A stretch of DNA of 64,000 bases from Galerina marginata. Its lineage: Eukaryota; Basidiomycota; Agaricomycetes; Agaricales; Galerinaceae. Under the pieces are notes generated by a model. That model worked only from the letters and a program-made list of their open reading frames with translations. It made no database searches and had not been told where the DNA came from. This document shows positions 46,095-58,202 of this stretch, in pieces. A program made the translations under genes and the position numbers. Each line of letters begins with the position of its first letter. Within the stretch, counting starts at the first letter, position 1. The stretch spans positions 1,984,001 through 2,048,000 of the forward strand of contig JAECYW010000009.1 of assembly GCA_023014335.1 (NCBI GenBank), read 5' to 3'.

Positions 46095-46686
46095 TGTATA
46101 GACGATGAATGAATAATGATACCCTCCCTGGTCAATGCAACCTCAAATTAACGATGGCCTGAACCATAAGTCTTCACGTCAGTACGACGTATTGTTTTGA
46201 CCTTCTTTTACCCATCCCTGTCTGATTGGAGGAGGACTTCATGCTCTTCTCCGTCGATTCGTTCCTCTATCCTTGTTATTTTTACCTCACAAGCCAAACC
46301 CCTCACACGACCATTAATTCCCGACAGGTGTGCAGGCGTGGTTTATCCGGCTTATTGACGCTTCAGTGAGATTGTTGTACCTTCCTGGGCACTCTAACCT
46401 GCACCAATTGACAAAGTGTCTGTCGGTGATAGAATTTAAGCTCACCACGTGACCGATATAAGCTATTTCTGGAAATGCAAAATCGAAAGGCGTTCTTTCT
46501 TGGTTCTCCCCATCGTGCACGCTGCAGGCAGGCACTTTTCTGTTCACAATACGACTCGCACCCCTTACAAGGGTCCTAGGGACCGCATTCAAATACAAAA
46601 GCCCTGCCTTATCTCTACTGCTTCTAGGAGCCTGCGTCGGTGTTCTCAGATATCCCAGCCCCTCTACAGGAGCACACAGATTTACG
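46095..46686. promoter_or_regulatory. Spacer between EMC2 and PPX1
   Basis: The EMC2 3' region and PPX1 promoter, about 590 bp. No further gene is seen. Confidence 0.4.
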
Positions 46687-48294
46687 ATGCCTCAGAGCCC
46701 TCTTCGCCGACTCTCAGTTGCTTTGGGCCTAACAGAGGCCTACAAACCAGCGGATGGCACACCTACTTCCCCAACACCCGGTACTGCTGGCGCAGCTACA
46801 GCCTCGCTGAGTGCGTTCTTGAGCAGTGCCAAGGAGAGCTTCCTGAAAGACGTGCAGGAGGACCGGGCGAAGGCGGCTGAGAAATGGACGGTGGTGATGG
46901 GGAACGAGGCTGGTGGTACGTCGCTTAAATTTTATACTACTGGCCTGGATGCTCACCTCTCCCCAGACCTCGACACCGTCGCGTCTTCTATCGCATTCGC
47001 ATGGATCCAATCAGAGATATATAAAATCCCCGCCGTCCCGCTCATCCAAGTCGAGCGTGCCGACCTAGCTCTCCGCGCAGAGAACCTCTACGCTCTCAAG
47101 CTGGCCGGAATCAGCGACGACCAGGTTGAATTGCTGACCCTCACCGAAATACCAGGTTCTGAGGCTGCTTCCAGCACCCCCTTCCCTGCGCACAGATTCG
47201 CACTCGTGGACCACAACCGGCTCAACGGCATCTTCACACTGAACAACCCCCAGGCACGCGTCCTTGCCGTGCTCGACCACCACGCCGACGAGGGGCTCTA
47301 TCCCGACGCCTCCCCGCGCACCATAGCGCCATGCGGCAGCTGCGCATCGCATGTCGGTGCTCTCTTTTCTTCCCCGCCCTCGTCCGCACCTCCGACCCTC
47401 GAAATCCCACCAGAGCTCGCCACCCTCCTCCTCACCGCCATCCTCATCGACACAGACGGGCTCAAGCCCGGCGGGAAAGCCGTCGACCTCGACCGCACCA
47501 CGTCGCTCTTCCTCGCGCCGAAAACGATCCCGCGCCTCGCCAACTCGCTCCCGCCCCCGTCTGCCCTCTCCCCGATCGACCATCCGAATCCGGACCCGGA
47601 CGCGTTGTATGACGCACAGGCGATCAAGGACCTGACGAAAGCGTTGGCGGATAAGAAGGCGGATGTGTCGCATCTCGGCGCGATGGATTTGTTGAGGCGG
47701 GATTATAAGGAATACAACTTCGCGCTTGGGTGGGCGGACGGCCGGCCGGTGGTGAAAGCTGGCTTGTCGACTGTACCAGCGCGGTTGAAGGCGTGGGGCG
47801 CAGATGGGATGCTCGAGAAGGACTCTGCTGAGTGGATGCAGAAGCGGGGGTTGACGGTGCTTGGGGTGCTGACGTCTTTCCGGGACGTGAAGAAGAAGAA
47901 CGTGCTCGGCATAAGTGTCGGGGACGGGAAGAAGGGCAAAGGCAAGGAGAAAGGCAAACACAAGCGCGAGATGGCGTGGATTGTCCTCGAGCCGCCCGCT
48001 GGTGAAGCTGAAGGCGAGAAGGACAAGCTGACCGCGGACGCCATCGCGACGCGCCTCTGGAAAGGCCTAGAGGCGAACACGGAGATCAGCCCCAAGGTGT
48101 ACAAGAAGTTCGCGCTTAAGGCTGCGCGCCTCCCGCCTGGCGCGAGGTTCAGGGTGTATAAGCAGGGCAATGCGGGCGCGACTAGGAAGACGACCGCGCC
48201 GGTGCTGAAGGAGATCTTGGAAGGTGCACCGGAGGTGGCGGTTGGGACGGAAGAGGGTAAGAAGGAAGGGGCGGCCCCGGCTGCTGCATCATGA
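46687..48294 (+). CDS. PPX1: Exopolyphosphatase (DHH-DHHA2 family)
   Basis: Two exons, 46687-46915 and 46967-48294, give about 518 residues. After a low-complexity N-terminus, splicing yields VVMGNEAGDLDTVASSIAFAW, the family's N-terminal metal-binding motif. Then come FALVDHNRLNG, VLAVLDHHADEG (the DHH signature) and TAILIDTDGLKPGGKA; together these supply the metal-binding acidic and histidine residues. The C-terminal half has the DHHA2 domain (LLRRDYKEYNF, VVKAGLSTVPARLKAW) and a Lys/Gly-rich insert (KKGKGKEKGKHKR). The enzyme removes terminal phosphates from inorganic polyphosphate; prune-type relatives share the fold. The 51-nt intron contains no stop and is a multiple of three, so an unspliced message would still be translated, but with the metal site split. 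Confidence 0.92.
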   Translation: MPQSPLRRLSVALGLTEAYKPADGTPTSPTPGTAGAATASLSAFLSSAKESFLKDVQEDRAKAAEKWTVVMGNEAGGTSLKFYTTGLDAHLSPDLDTVASSIAFAWIQSEIYKIPAVPLIQVERADLALRAENLYALKLAGISDDQVELLTLTEIPGSEAASSTPFPAHRFALVDHNRLNGIFTLNNPQARVLAVLDHHADEGLYPDASPRTIAPCGSCASHVGALFSSPPSSAPPTLEIPPELATLLLTAILIDTDGLKPGGKAVDLDRTTSLFLAPKTIPRLANSLPPPSALSPIDHPNPDPDALYDAQAIKDLTKALADKKADVSHLGAMDLLRRDYKEYNFALGWADGRPVVKAGLSTVPARLKAWGADGMLEKDSAEWMQKRGLTVLGVLTSFRDVKKKNVLGISVGDGKKGKGKEKGKHKREMAWIVLEPPAGEAEGEKDKLTADAIATRLWKGLEANTEISPKVYKKFALKAARLPPGARFRVYKQGNAGATRKTTAPVLKEILEGAPEVAVGTEEGKKEGAAPAAAS

Positions 48295-49352
48295 TCACAA
48301 GCTAACGGATCTAGGTTTTGAAGCTGAAGCTTGACAGACCTTTGGATAATACGCGCGGACATGGACAACACTGACTCACTTACTCACTGCATACCCCTCT
48401 CTCACTTCCCATACCGACCCCCAGTTTTCAAAATGTATTCAATTTGTATATACCCCTCCCTCATCAGACATGATACGACACGCTTCCTGCATGAATTGGA
48501 CTGATAGATAGGCTTGATTATATCACCATAATTAAGTATATGAAACAGCAATACCTCTTCACCCGATCTCAACGAACGGCGCTCCATTTCACGCCATCCA
48601 CATCAGTGGCCACGTACTCGTCTCTAGGCGCCATTTGAACCCCAGGTTGTTCCGTTGATCAGTACTACTCGAGTACACTCAAACAGTCATCTACTCGTCA
48701 AAAGTAAGCACTCCGCGATCTTTATCCAAGGATACCTTGGAAGTTGTGTATTCAGAGAAAAGAAAAGAACCAAAAAATATAGGCGCCAACTCCTCCAGCC
48801 CAAAACCATCGATCGCCAACGCAAGAGACCACTTTCGACCAACCTCAACTTAAAGTCGGCGTTGCACCCCAATCGAAAAGTGCGCAGCAGCCTCAAGCAC
48901 TCCATTCTGGTTCTCGGTCGTCCAGGTCTTTCATTTTGCTTCATTTGACTAAAAGGCACTACGCCAGAACCGGTTTCTGTCATTTTTAATAGACGATGAC
49001 GTCGAATTAAATCCTCGTGTGTGATAAGAGAGAGGATGGAATGCAGATCCCTTTCCCGATGCTTTAGGTTTGGGTGCAATATGGCCAAGTTGAACGGTGC
49101 CGGACAATTGGAAACTGAAGACGAGAGCAGTAAAAATGTCATGAGCATGAATGGTGATACAATTTGAATACAGGATAGGATAGGATAGTAACCGAATGCG
49201 AGAGTCTAGACTGCCGTGATCATAAAAGGTGGAAATTGAGGATGATTGATAACGTACAAGGTTAAAGTATGAGCATCAGTGAGCATGCAGATAGGGGAAC
49301 AATAATAGGGTTGACGTGGACGTGATCCCTGGCCTGAAAGCCAGGACGGTGA
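48295..49352. other. Convergent 3' region of PPX1 and the serine-rich gene
   Basis: About 1 kb with no supportable gene. Frames on both strands near 48650-49150 overlap each other and show no domain. Confidence 0.4.
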
Positions 49353-50300
49353 TTACACCTCGCCCTCCTCGTCGCCGAAATCGCTCTTCGCGGTGCTGAA
49401 CGACGTCCTGCTATCTGGCCGTCTTAGCACCCCCACCAACTCCGATTCTGACTCTGGCTCCAAAGCCCTCTGGATCCACCCCTTCTCCAAATACGTCCCC
49501 GCGAAAACGTCGCCCTCCTCCCCGCTATCCACGCTCGTTGAAGGAGTTATCGGGTATTCGGAGTGGTGTGAGTGGCTCGAATCGGACTGGCTGGAATGTG
49601 AATCCGACGAACGGCTGTACCCGTGTGATATAGACGTGGACATGGACGTGGACGTGGACGTAGATAGAGATAGAGATATAGATAACGGTGTGTTGGCGTC
49701 CGTGGACGAGCTATCGTCACTATTGTGATTGGCAGACACGCTGAGTGGCCGAGAACCGAATAGGTGCCGTGAATTAATCCCAAAGTCGCGTTCAATGCTC
49801 GGGGTCCGGAGTAGCTGTCTCCTTCGCCGTCGCAGTGAGGTGGGGCTCCTGGTTAGGCTGGTGGCAGACTTTGAGGTGGAGGCGGAGGGAGAGGTGGAAA
49901 TGGTTACACTTAAGTTTCGTGGTTTCTTGGCCGATATTGACTCTATCGACACTTCGTGTATCACTGTCAGCGAGCGTTGTTTCGGTGGAGGGGTGAAGGA
50001 GAAGAGAGGCGACATCGCAGGTGTTTCGCGTGAAGGTGACCGTTCGGGATGGTGGGAGAGGATGGGGCAAAACGTCGGTGATTTTGGAAAGCTGTGGGTA
50101 AAGTCGGGTTGTATCTTCGAGTAATATCGGGTGTACCCTCCTAGAGCTACTGACGGAAATGGATCTGAGAAACTGCTCCAGCGCAGAAGGGCAGGCGCCT
50201 CGTGTAAGCGCTCGGGTTTGGGCTCGGGTGGTGATGTCGAGGTCTCGAATTGAAGAGAAGGACGTCTAGGTCGCACTCGGTTGGTGACTTTAGAAAGCAT
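49353..50300 (-). CDS. Serine-rich, largely disordered protein of unknown function
   Basis: An uninterrupted frame of 315 codons from ATG 50300 (MLSKVTNRVRPRRPSLQFET) to 49353. Composition is dominated by Ser, Thr, Pro and charged residues, with a basic run (TSLRRRRRQLLRTPSIERD, about residues 165-185) and a Ser/His-rich stretch. The C-terminus is acidic (SDFGDEEGEV). There is no membrane segment or known domain. Part of the Ser/Thr-rich tract is encoded by a gacgtggac/gatagag microsatellite-like run (49625-49690). The length of the open frame and the conserved-looking acidic end favour a real gene, perhaps a regulatory phosphoprotein, but this is a guess. Confidence 0.5.
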   Translation of the reverse strand: MLSKVTNRVRPRRPSLQFETSTSPPEPKPERLHEAPALLRWSSFSDPFPSVALGGYTRYYSKIQPDFTHSFPKSPTFCPILSHHPERSPSRETPAMSPLFSFTPPPKQRSLTVIHEVSIESISAKKPRNLSVTISTSPSASTSKSATSLTRSPTSLRRRRRQLLRTPSIERDFGINSRHLFGSRPLSVSANHNSDDSSSTDANTPLSISLSLSTSTSTSMSTSISHGYSRSSDSHSSQSDSSHSHHSEYPITPSTSVDSGEEGDVFAGTYLEKGWIQRALEPESESELVGVLRRPDSRTSFSTAKSDFGDEEGEV

Positions 50301-51259
50301 GGCGATGTGGTATGAAGACAAGAGGGAGAGGCGAGCCTCGAGAAGAAGTAGTCCTACCCTGAGATCTATTCACAGGAATGGTGACAGGTATGGGAATTGT
50401 CCTATATGGGCGGACACAGAACAACCCGGAGGCGTATTGGAGATGGTTATTACGGAGGCGGATCGCCAACAGTAGATGGCGGTTTTGGTTTCCAAGCGTC
50501 CCCGCCGCACCACACTATATGGCATATGGGAGCCAATTTGAGTACCGCGGGTGGCACACGGGTGTGGCCATAGTCTCAGGTGCTATCGCCTTTTTGGAAG
50601 GAAGAAGCCTCATATCCGGAAACAGAGTTTGAAAGGAGATACCCCGGTCAATGAATTATGACGAAAGCCCGAGAGCAGGGCAGAGGCTGAGAACGACCAC
50701 GTAGGAACACGTTGACGGTGGGGCACTTTTGAGTAGGAGGTCGATTGGAAGCGTTGAGCTCGGGTGAGTTGCTAGCAGGATGTACGATGATACATCGTTT
50801 GCGCCATTGCAGCAGGTGGCGATAGAGAGCAGCTGACAGTGCCGCCGACTCCTGGGCTTCATTATACTTCTTATCGTCAGCGGACGTGTTATCAGGTGGT
50901 GAAGTTTGTAGTCATGTGATGCTTTAAAACATTATTCTCCGACTTGAATTTGTCTTCCAAGGCAGCCGGTCATAATTGGGTCCCTCCCGAAGTTTCTTTT
51001 CGTGGCTCCACGTCTGGTAAAGAAATAAGCATCGGACTTGTCAGGCGGGAAAAAAGGGTCTGAATCAAATGCTCCCGCATTGGTCTAGGATTCCAGGCAA
51101 ATTCAATGAACCGCAGGAAATTCGAATTGAAATCAGGCGAGAGCGGGGAGGTTCGAGGGTGTCATATTCTGTCAACAATCTATTCTCGCCCTCGTGGCAG
51201 GAATTCGATACTGCGCTCGCTTCACTGGATACGATCGTTGGAGCGATTGAAGATCCACA
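50301..51259. other. Intergenic region including duplicated flank
   Basis: No gene is seen. From about 51155 on, the DNA is homologous to 58105 and following (3' flank of the chorismate mutase copies). Confidence 0.4.
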
Positions 51260-51866
51260 TAAAACCTTGCCCACGGGCGTGGAATGAATCAAGCTGATCG
51301 GAGAGGAAAGGTGAGTAAGTAGGCAGCCGCAGAGTAAATTAATAATTATAAGAACCCACGATGCGAAGCTCGAAGGGAAAGTTGAAATCAACGACCACAG
51401 TAAACACAGCGCGTGCGATCGGAAACGTCACGTTCAGGAAAACCCCATCGATAAAGGGTTAGTCTCGAAAAAAGTCAACGACGATGTGACGGTGAAACGA
51501 ATAAACTTCGCGAAAAAACGCACGTCTTGAAAGGAGTAAATGGAGTCGTGGTCAATGGAAATGTTCATCGAAAACGCTGAAAAAGGACTCACCACTGGGA
51601 AAGCAGTCCTAATATCTGTGAACCCCAACGCATCTATTCCTGCCCAAGCTCCATCCAGGGACGAGCAACGCCTTGATGCAATTGAATGAGGATGACCGGA
51701 TGGCCCTATGAAATTGTCCTGTTATCCCGAGACGGTGCAAGCTCGGGTGATGAGTCGCCGTTGTCAGCCTGCTCAAAGTCGTGCTTCGGTTGGTATGTAA
51801 CCGGGAACGTGTGGGAGGCATAGAGCCAAAGTACAGGTGCTCAGTAGGGAGTCGCAAAGCGTTCAT
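51260..51866 (-). pseudogene. Broken secreted chorismate mutase gene, copy B
   Basis: Aligned by eye with copy A (58203-58836), the same order of parts can be found on the minus strand. There is an ATG at 51866 where the signal peptide should begin. The middle NRTIS.GHPVIL stretch holds an in-frame stop. AWAGIDALGFTDIRTAFPV is a decayed version of copy A's GIDAVDARILELLSQR. An intron of similar position follows, then FPIARAVFTVVVDFNFPFEL and a last exon like LDSFH. Several stops and frame changes occur, and the helix that should carry the catalytic Arg/Lys residues is no longer readable. It is more decayed than copy A. Mutase-type proteins convert chorismate to prephenate; secreted forms are known in fungi. 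Confidence 0.6.
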
Positions 51867-52898
51867 GGTGGACGTGAACAGATGTGGGGCTCGTACAACG
51901 AACAGCTGAAGTTGGCAGAGCTATTACATTACAGGGAAGATTTGAGATCTTGATCTGCGAAAGAACAGGACGCTTTCTAATCATCCCAAGCAATGTTAGC
52001 AGGTCGAATAACCGAGATGCCGTGTGTAAGTCTTCTGTTGTGACTAGCAAAATGCCATGGCCGCGTCATTTTTGTAGGAGGGCACTGGAAAGAAGGTATT
52101 CGTGATCCAGCTTCAGTCAGTTGCGCTGTATGCGCTCAAAAGGGAGGAAGCAGAGTATTTCAGGGCCTTGAAAGAGACTGTCGGGTTATGTACGTCGTCC
52201 GCCAAAATGTCCAGCCATAGGTCGCCTTAGAGTGAATAAAAAGATATTTGACGCGTCGAAAGCAATGAAGGAATGCACTGTTTAGACCGGATATTCAAAC
52301 GTTCGTGGTTGTTGAAGGCAGGGAGATTATCAAATTCATTTAGGAAAACTATGTATTGATTATTTATTTTCATGCTCCGCCAGCTGCAACAGAAACGGCC
52401 CAAACGGGTGCCCAACGACATGGTAATACTTTAATCAGGTCATCGTTTTTTTTTCGTTAACTTCTTCAAGTTTGTAGTTCTCACTCCCTTCAGGACCGCG
52501 TGGTCATGCGACCACTGATCATTCCGGTCTTGATTTCTACAATGCAGAATGACCTTTGGATTAATATTGCATCCAAACAGCAAGTAGGGGAGATTGGTAG
52601 CGCTTATGGCGTGGCCAAAGGTTATGACACGAATGGTCAGCGGCCAGAGCCTGCCATGCGAAAGCGTGGAGTTTTAACGAAGCTGAGCGGTTGGGGTGAA
52701 GACCAGCGCGAGTCTGATGGCTTGAAAAAAAAACTGGAAAACAAGAAAATAACTTCTTTTGTGTTCAAATATTCTTGTCGCATCCAATACATAGACAGAG
52801 GGATAGAAAACAACTAAGATACGACACCCTCATCTCTCCGAAAGCTGTGAGAACCACTGCGACAAGAACTTGGGTATGGCACACTCACAGCTACCCTC
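51867..52898. other. Interval between chorismate mutase copy B and the CHAT gene
   Basis: The first 150 bp belong to the duplicated block (5' flank of the mutase copies). The rest has only short frames, including one of 105 codons (52500-52817) without any motif. Confidence 0.4.
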
Positions 52899-55800
52899 TC
52901 ACTTTCCCATATGTATGAAAGGTACCCAACGACGAAATGGGGCACCATCATCGCGCAATTTCTGCACCGCGATGTGAAGCGCTCGAGCGGACTGATCCGT
53001 ATTTGGTCGTTGAAGAGAACTTCCGTTGGGGCCGCGGAATATTTCATCGTAAAAGGCATTTGCAATGGTCGGCCCATCCTTATCCATCATTTCCCTGGCA
53101 TAAGTTTCATTTCAAAGATCACTCTGCAAGCAAATTTAAGGACTTACCACATCGTAGCAATAACATGACGGAATCCAGAGAATAGCAAGCTTGCGCCGAG
53201 GCTTATTGCCTCATCTGGCATAGTTTCGTCTCCCATTGCTGTCTCACACGCACAGAGGAAAGCCAAAGCACCATTTGGCATCTTTTCCTTCATTATTCTT
53301 GAGACTTTCAATAAGCCATCCATGAGTTTAAGACCACTATCCAGAGGATTCATTCGGTCTTGTGCACCATGACATGCGAAGTGGACTATGGATGCATCGG
53401 AAAGACGAGAGGCAACATCTTCAATGCTTGCAGGTGCGCCTGGGACTCCAAAAGTGATCAGAGCGTCGCCAGAGACGTGTTCCTGAATAATCCTCATTTC
53501 TTTCTTTGTAGAAGGTAGTTCAGCAGATTGGATCACAACCATTGTCTTGAGCGGTTCCGCTGAGGGGGGTGCATCGGGAGTTAATAGCACACTTATAGTT
53601 GGTGAGTAGGAAGAGATGAAATAATCAGAAGCGCAGCCCATCTGAGAGCTGTCATCGTAGCAGCCGGCTGCATGGATTGGAAGAAAAGTAAATAACCCAG
53701 TTGTACACCATTGTATGCGCGTGACGTCTTCCGACCTCTACCTTAAATCATGAGTCAAACTGATGATTCACACAATTATTCACTTGCCTGCAGGTCGAGA
53801 AACTTGATGATGGGGAAAACCACTTCGTCCCACAATACTCGCAACACAACTATAAAAACCTCATCTGACGAACGCAGGTTATCATAATGAAATCTCGTTG
53901 CACGCTTTTCTCCCAGAGCCTCTGTCATTGCGCCTCTGGCCATATCAAGAAACGAACGAGATACCGGCAAGTGGGAAATGGCAGTTTGGACCAAGTAGAA
54001 AAGTCCTTTTAATGCCAGTGTGGGCAAATTCGGGAGGGCAATGTGATGGAGATTTGTCGCTGTCATGATGAGGCAATGACTAGCGTCGCTGTTATCAACA
54101 AGAAAAACTACAGGGTAATTTGACGCCGCAGCCTGGAGTGATGTAAGGCGAAGGGGTTGAAGGAAATCCTCGAACCCCTTGATTGTTCTGACCTTTCCGA
54201 CAGCTGTTGACCATTCTTCATTAAGGCGATTCAGTCGAGCCAACTCCTGGTCTAGAGACAACTTCTTTCGATTATCCAACATGTCAACTGTGATATCACG
54301 ATGAGATCCGAGCTCCAGGGCAGTTGAAATATTCTGTATTTCTTCAGCTAGTTCAGGTTCAACATCGCGTAGTTGATCCAGAGGGGAACGAAGAGACAGG
54401 ACTTGGGACCAAAAAATGGAGCGACCAGCTTCCAGAAATTCAACTGCCTTTTCGAGTTTTCCAGCCCGAATGGCATATCCAGACGCATCTCTTGCCAATC
54501 CATCGCTACGGGTCGATAATGCTTCTCGACGTGACTCAATGTCAAAGCTAAGGGCCGCGACTAGGGGCAATGCCTTTAGGGCGGCTTCGCAAGCGTCGAT
54601 TGTTGAAGAATGTCGAAATAAATTAGCTGTTCGTATCCATTCTTTTGCGTGGTTAAGACGTAGGACTGCAGATTGGGAGGAACATTCTGTAGCAGCGGAG
54701 AACATCAACATGGCTTCTCCCAAATAATCCGACTCATTGCTGTTCAATAAATGCGCATGAATCAGTACATTTCCCAAGTGCCTGAGTGACGAAGATCGAT
54801 AGGGATGAAGGTGAGGCAGAAGTTCAAGTGCCTGCCTGTGTAATAAAATAGCCTCGTCTAGATCGTAACGTTTGGCGCCTTCGGTATACCTTGTTTCTAG
54901 TGTAGATGCAAGGTTACCCAAGGTTATAGACCGGTCAGGATGAGGTGAGGGTCGTAGATCGAGGGCTTTCCTGTGTAAGGAAATAGCTTCATTAATATCA
55001 TTAAGTCGATGTTCCTGTTCGAATCGGTAGGTAAGCGCCTTTGCAAGGTTATTGACACAAATCGAGAGACGTGGGTGTGTTGGAGGAATGAGATTAAGAG
55101 ACTCCCTGTATAGTGAAATGGCTTCAACAAGGTCACCGAACTGACCTCTCCGCTCAAATCGTGTAACTTGCACGTTTGCAAGATTGGCAAGGGACAGGAA
55201 TCTACGGGGATGTGGCAAAGGAACAAGTTCGAGTGCCTGCCTAAGTAACAAAGCAGCTTCTTCAAGGTCGTCAGCTTGATGTACTTGATGAAATCGTGTC
55301 AACAGCGCATTCGCGAGATTGCCGAGACATTCGGATTTATTGGGGTTGACCGGAGAGACCAGCTCGAGCGCCTCTCTATGGAGCAAAATTGCCCCAGCGA
55401 GATCTCCATTTTCGCCTCTTTGCTCAAATCGCGTCAACACCGCATGTGCAAGATTATTGAGGGATAGTGGCCGATCCGGATGCAGAGGCGGAATGAGTTC
55501 CAGAGCCTGCATATGCAGCGAAATGGCTTCAGCGAGATCGCTAGGCTGACCACCTTGCTCGAATTGATTCAGCATTGCGTTTGCAAGAGTGGTGAGAGTC
55601 ATATATCGACGAGGTTGTGATGATGATCGGCAGATTTCAAGTGCTTCTGTGGATAATGAAATAGCTTCAGTAAGATCACTTGGGCGGCTTCCATGCAAAA
55701 ATTGCGTCAAAAGGGCACTTGCAAGATTACTAAGGGAGGCGCCTCGATCAGGATGAGGCGAGCGGCGTAACTCCAGGGCTTGTCTATGAAACGAAATGGC

Positions 55801-57822
55801 TTCAGCAAGATCACTGGGTTGACCTGATCTATCGAATAGTGTCCGCAGCGCCAGCCCTAAATTGCTTAGAGTCGCAGACCGAAGGGGATTGTTTTCGTGG
55901 TGGAGCTGGAGTGCTTGTTTGAATAACGAAATCGCCTCGTCGAGATCAGTGTTAGGCCGGCCACCCAGTTGATACCGTCTCAAGAGGAAGAAGGCAAGAT
56001 TGTTCACAGATGTCAATCGCTCAGGATGGGGTGCGGGTCGGAGTGTTAGAGCTTGCCTATGCAACAAAATGGCTTCATCTAAGTCACAAAGCTGGCCTTG
56101 TTTCTCAAATCTGGCTGCCAGCGCGTTGGCGAGACCACTTAGCGGACCGGGTCGTTCTGGATGTGGAGGTGGGAGTAACTTAGTAGCTTGTCTGTATGAT
56201 GAAATCGATTCAGCCAGATCGCCAGGCTGACCCCATTGATCAAAGCGAGTCAACAACGCATTTGCAAGAATGTTGAGGGCAAAAGGTCGATCGGGATGGG
56301 GGGCAGGGGCATGTTCGAGAGCTTGTTTGGATATGAAAATGGCTTCATTGACGTCACTGCGCTGGCCACTTTGTCCAAACTGGGTGAACAGAGCGTTTGC
56401 AAGAGTAACGAGGGAAAGCGAATGTTGTGGGTGAACGACCTTGACGGCCTGCCTGCCTAATGAGACTGCCTGGTCTAAATCGCTTGAACGACCTTCTTGA
56501 CTAAATCGGGTCTTCAGCAAAAGTGCAAGATTGGTGAGCGCCGTTGGTCGAAGCAGATGAGCCGGATTGGCGAGCCTGAGAACCTGCTTGAATAGCGAAA
56601 TCGCCTCCTCCAGATCCTCGCCTCGACCGCCTTGGAGATGTCGAGTGCCCAGAGCGGCACCGAGGCTAGTCAAAACTGCAAGGTAATCTTCATGGTTGAC
56701 TGGGCAGTCAGCAATTCCTTGGCGCAGAAGCATTACCGCTATGTTAAGTTGATCCATATTTCCTGACTCGCGGCCTAAATTCAAAAGGCCTGTTCCCACC
56801 TGAATCAATGATTCCATATCTCCAGGGCTTCCGGTTTCGTCGGAAATCTTTGCCAGTATAAAATGGCAGGAAGCCTGTTGCATATCGGATACCTCACGAT
56901 CGAAATCAAATCGCGCGCATAGTAAGGCGGAACACCGGCGCTGTATACTCGCCCATTGTGTTGGATCTGCGGCTTCGCAACATTTGGCAGCATCCTGCAT
57001 ACTGGATATTGCATTGCTGATGTCGCTAATATCTTGAGAATAGAGAAACCGGGTGTACAGGCCATCAGCAAGAGTCTTTAAGACCACAAGTCGTAAAGGG
57101 TGGGAACTCGGGAGATGTGGGAGTGAGGTTTGTAGGAGGAAAAGAAAGCTATTTAGGGCATGAAGTGGATTGGATATGCGAAAACAGGTCAGACACGCCC
57201 TTGCCGTTTCCACAATCTTTTGTGAAACAACAGTGTCCTGCTCGCTGGTTGCGCCACTCATCTGTACATCCGCCAGGTGAAAATTCGGCCCATTCGAAGT
57301 GAGATTTACGTACGTTACTAGAATTTTCTTCAAACATTATGAATAGTTCGTTACGAAGCTTCAGTGATTCTTCGAGGTCGGCCGTTTGGCCGCTGTAGAG
57401 GAATCGTCTACCCAGTGCTTCGGCAAGATCCCACAAGGCGTGGATGCGACGACGTGGATGAGTGATTGGTCGCTTATCGAGAACCTGGCGAAACAGAAAG
57501 ATGGCCATGTCAAGATCCGCAAGTGATGCCTTTGCCTTGCAGTCCTCCATTAGAAAGACTGCCAGACCAATATTTTCGGAAACCTCATCGTCTGGGCCGG
57601 TGTTTGTGGACTAGACAAGGGAATACAGAGCAATTCTCATGAGTACACGACAAAGATAGTGAGCCGGCTTTTGCCTACTTCTGGCGGAGCGTCCTCAAGT
57701 GTTATTTCATGTTGGCGATTTTCGTTTACAGACTTCGTGTCATTAGAAGCAAGGTGCTGCGAGGAGTGGAAATGCGGATCAGAGGGAATACTATCAGAAG
57801 AAGGGGAATTCAAGTCAGCCAT
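52899..57822 (-). CDS. Large TPR-CHAT protein
   Basis: From ATG 57822 (MADLNSPSSDSIPSDPHFHS) a short exon leads over introns near 57670 and 57310 into a 3.5-kb exon. That exon holds about 19 tandem TPR-like repeats of roughly 44 residues, of the type DLDEAISLHRQALELRP..HPDR..SLNNLANALLTRFEQ. A linker (IRAGKLEKAVEFLEAGRSIFW) and the CHAT protease-like domain follow: RIQWCTTGLFTFLPIHAAG, VHFACHGAQDRMNP (putative catalytic His) and ALAFLCACETAMGDE (putative catalytic Cys). The end is GPTIANAFYDEIF, RWVPFIHMGK, stop 52899. CHAT is a caspase-related fold; TPRs bind partners. Such genes are abundant in mushrooms, and a role in cell death or defence is inferred. The frame is open up to ATG 58029, so a longer N-terminus is possible. 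The intron near 53700-53790 has uncertain borders. Confidence 0.85.
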
Positions 57823-58202
57823 ATCACTTTTGTCAGTGAAGGAACGGTTTGTTGTCCGCAGCAGGCCACAGGAACGCACCTCTAAATATCCTGCCAATGT
57901 CATAATCTCATTACCAGATTGCACGGGTTTCGTCCTAAAACTACGATACCATGTCCAGGTCCCATCATGATCGCAAAGGCGGAGAAACTCGAGAGCGTCC
58001 ATTATTAGCATTATCAAGACAAGTTCCATCTCGTTAAAACTTGGTTTTTGACAGCGTCGCGGGAAGTGGGGTATGAAAGAGGTCCCTGTGTGAAATTCGA
58101 AGCTCTATATCTGTCAACGGTCTACTCATCCTCGTGGCAAGAACTCTACGCTGCACTTTGCTGGAACATAATGCTTTAGAGATTGAAGATTCCCATGAAA
58201 CT

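Noticed and set aside
47065..47961. 298-codon minus-strand frame opposite PPX1
   Set aside because: A shadow of the GC-rich PPX1 coding strand; it has no domain.
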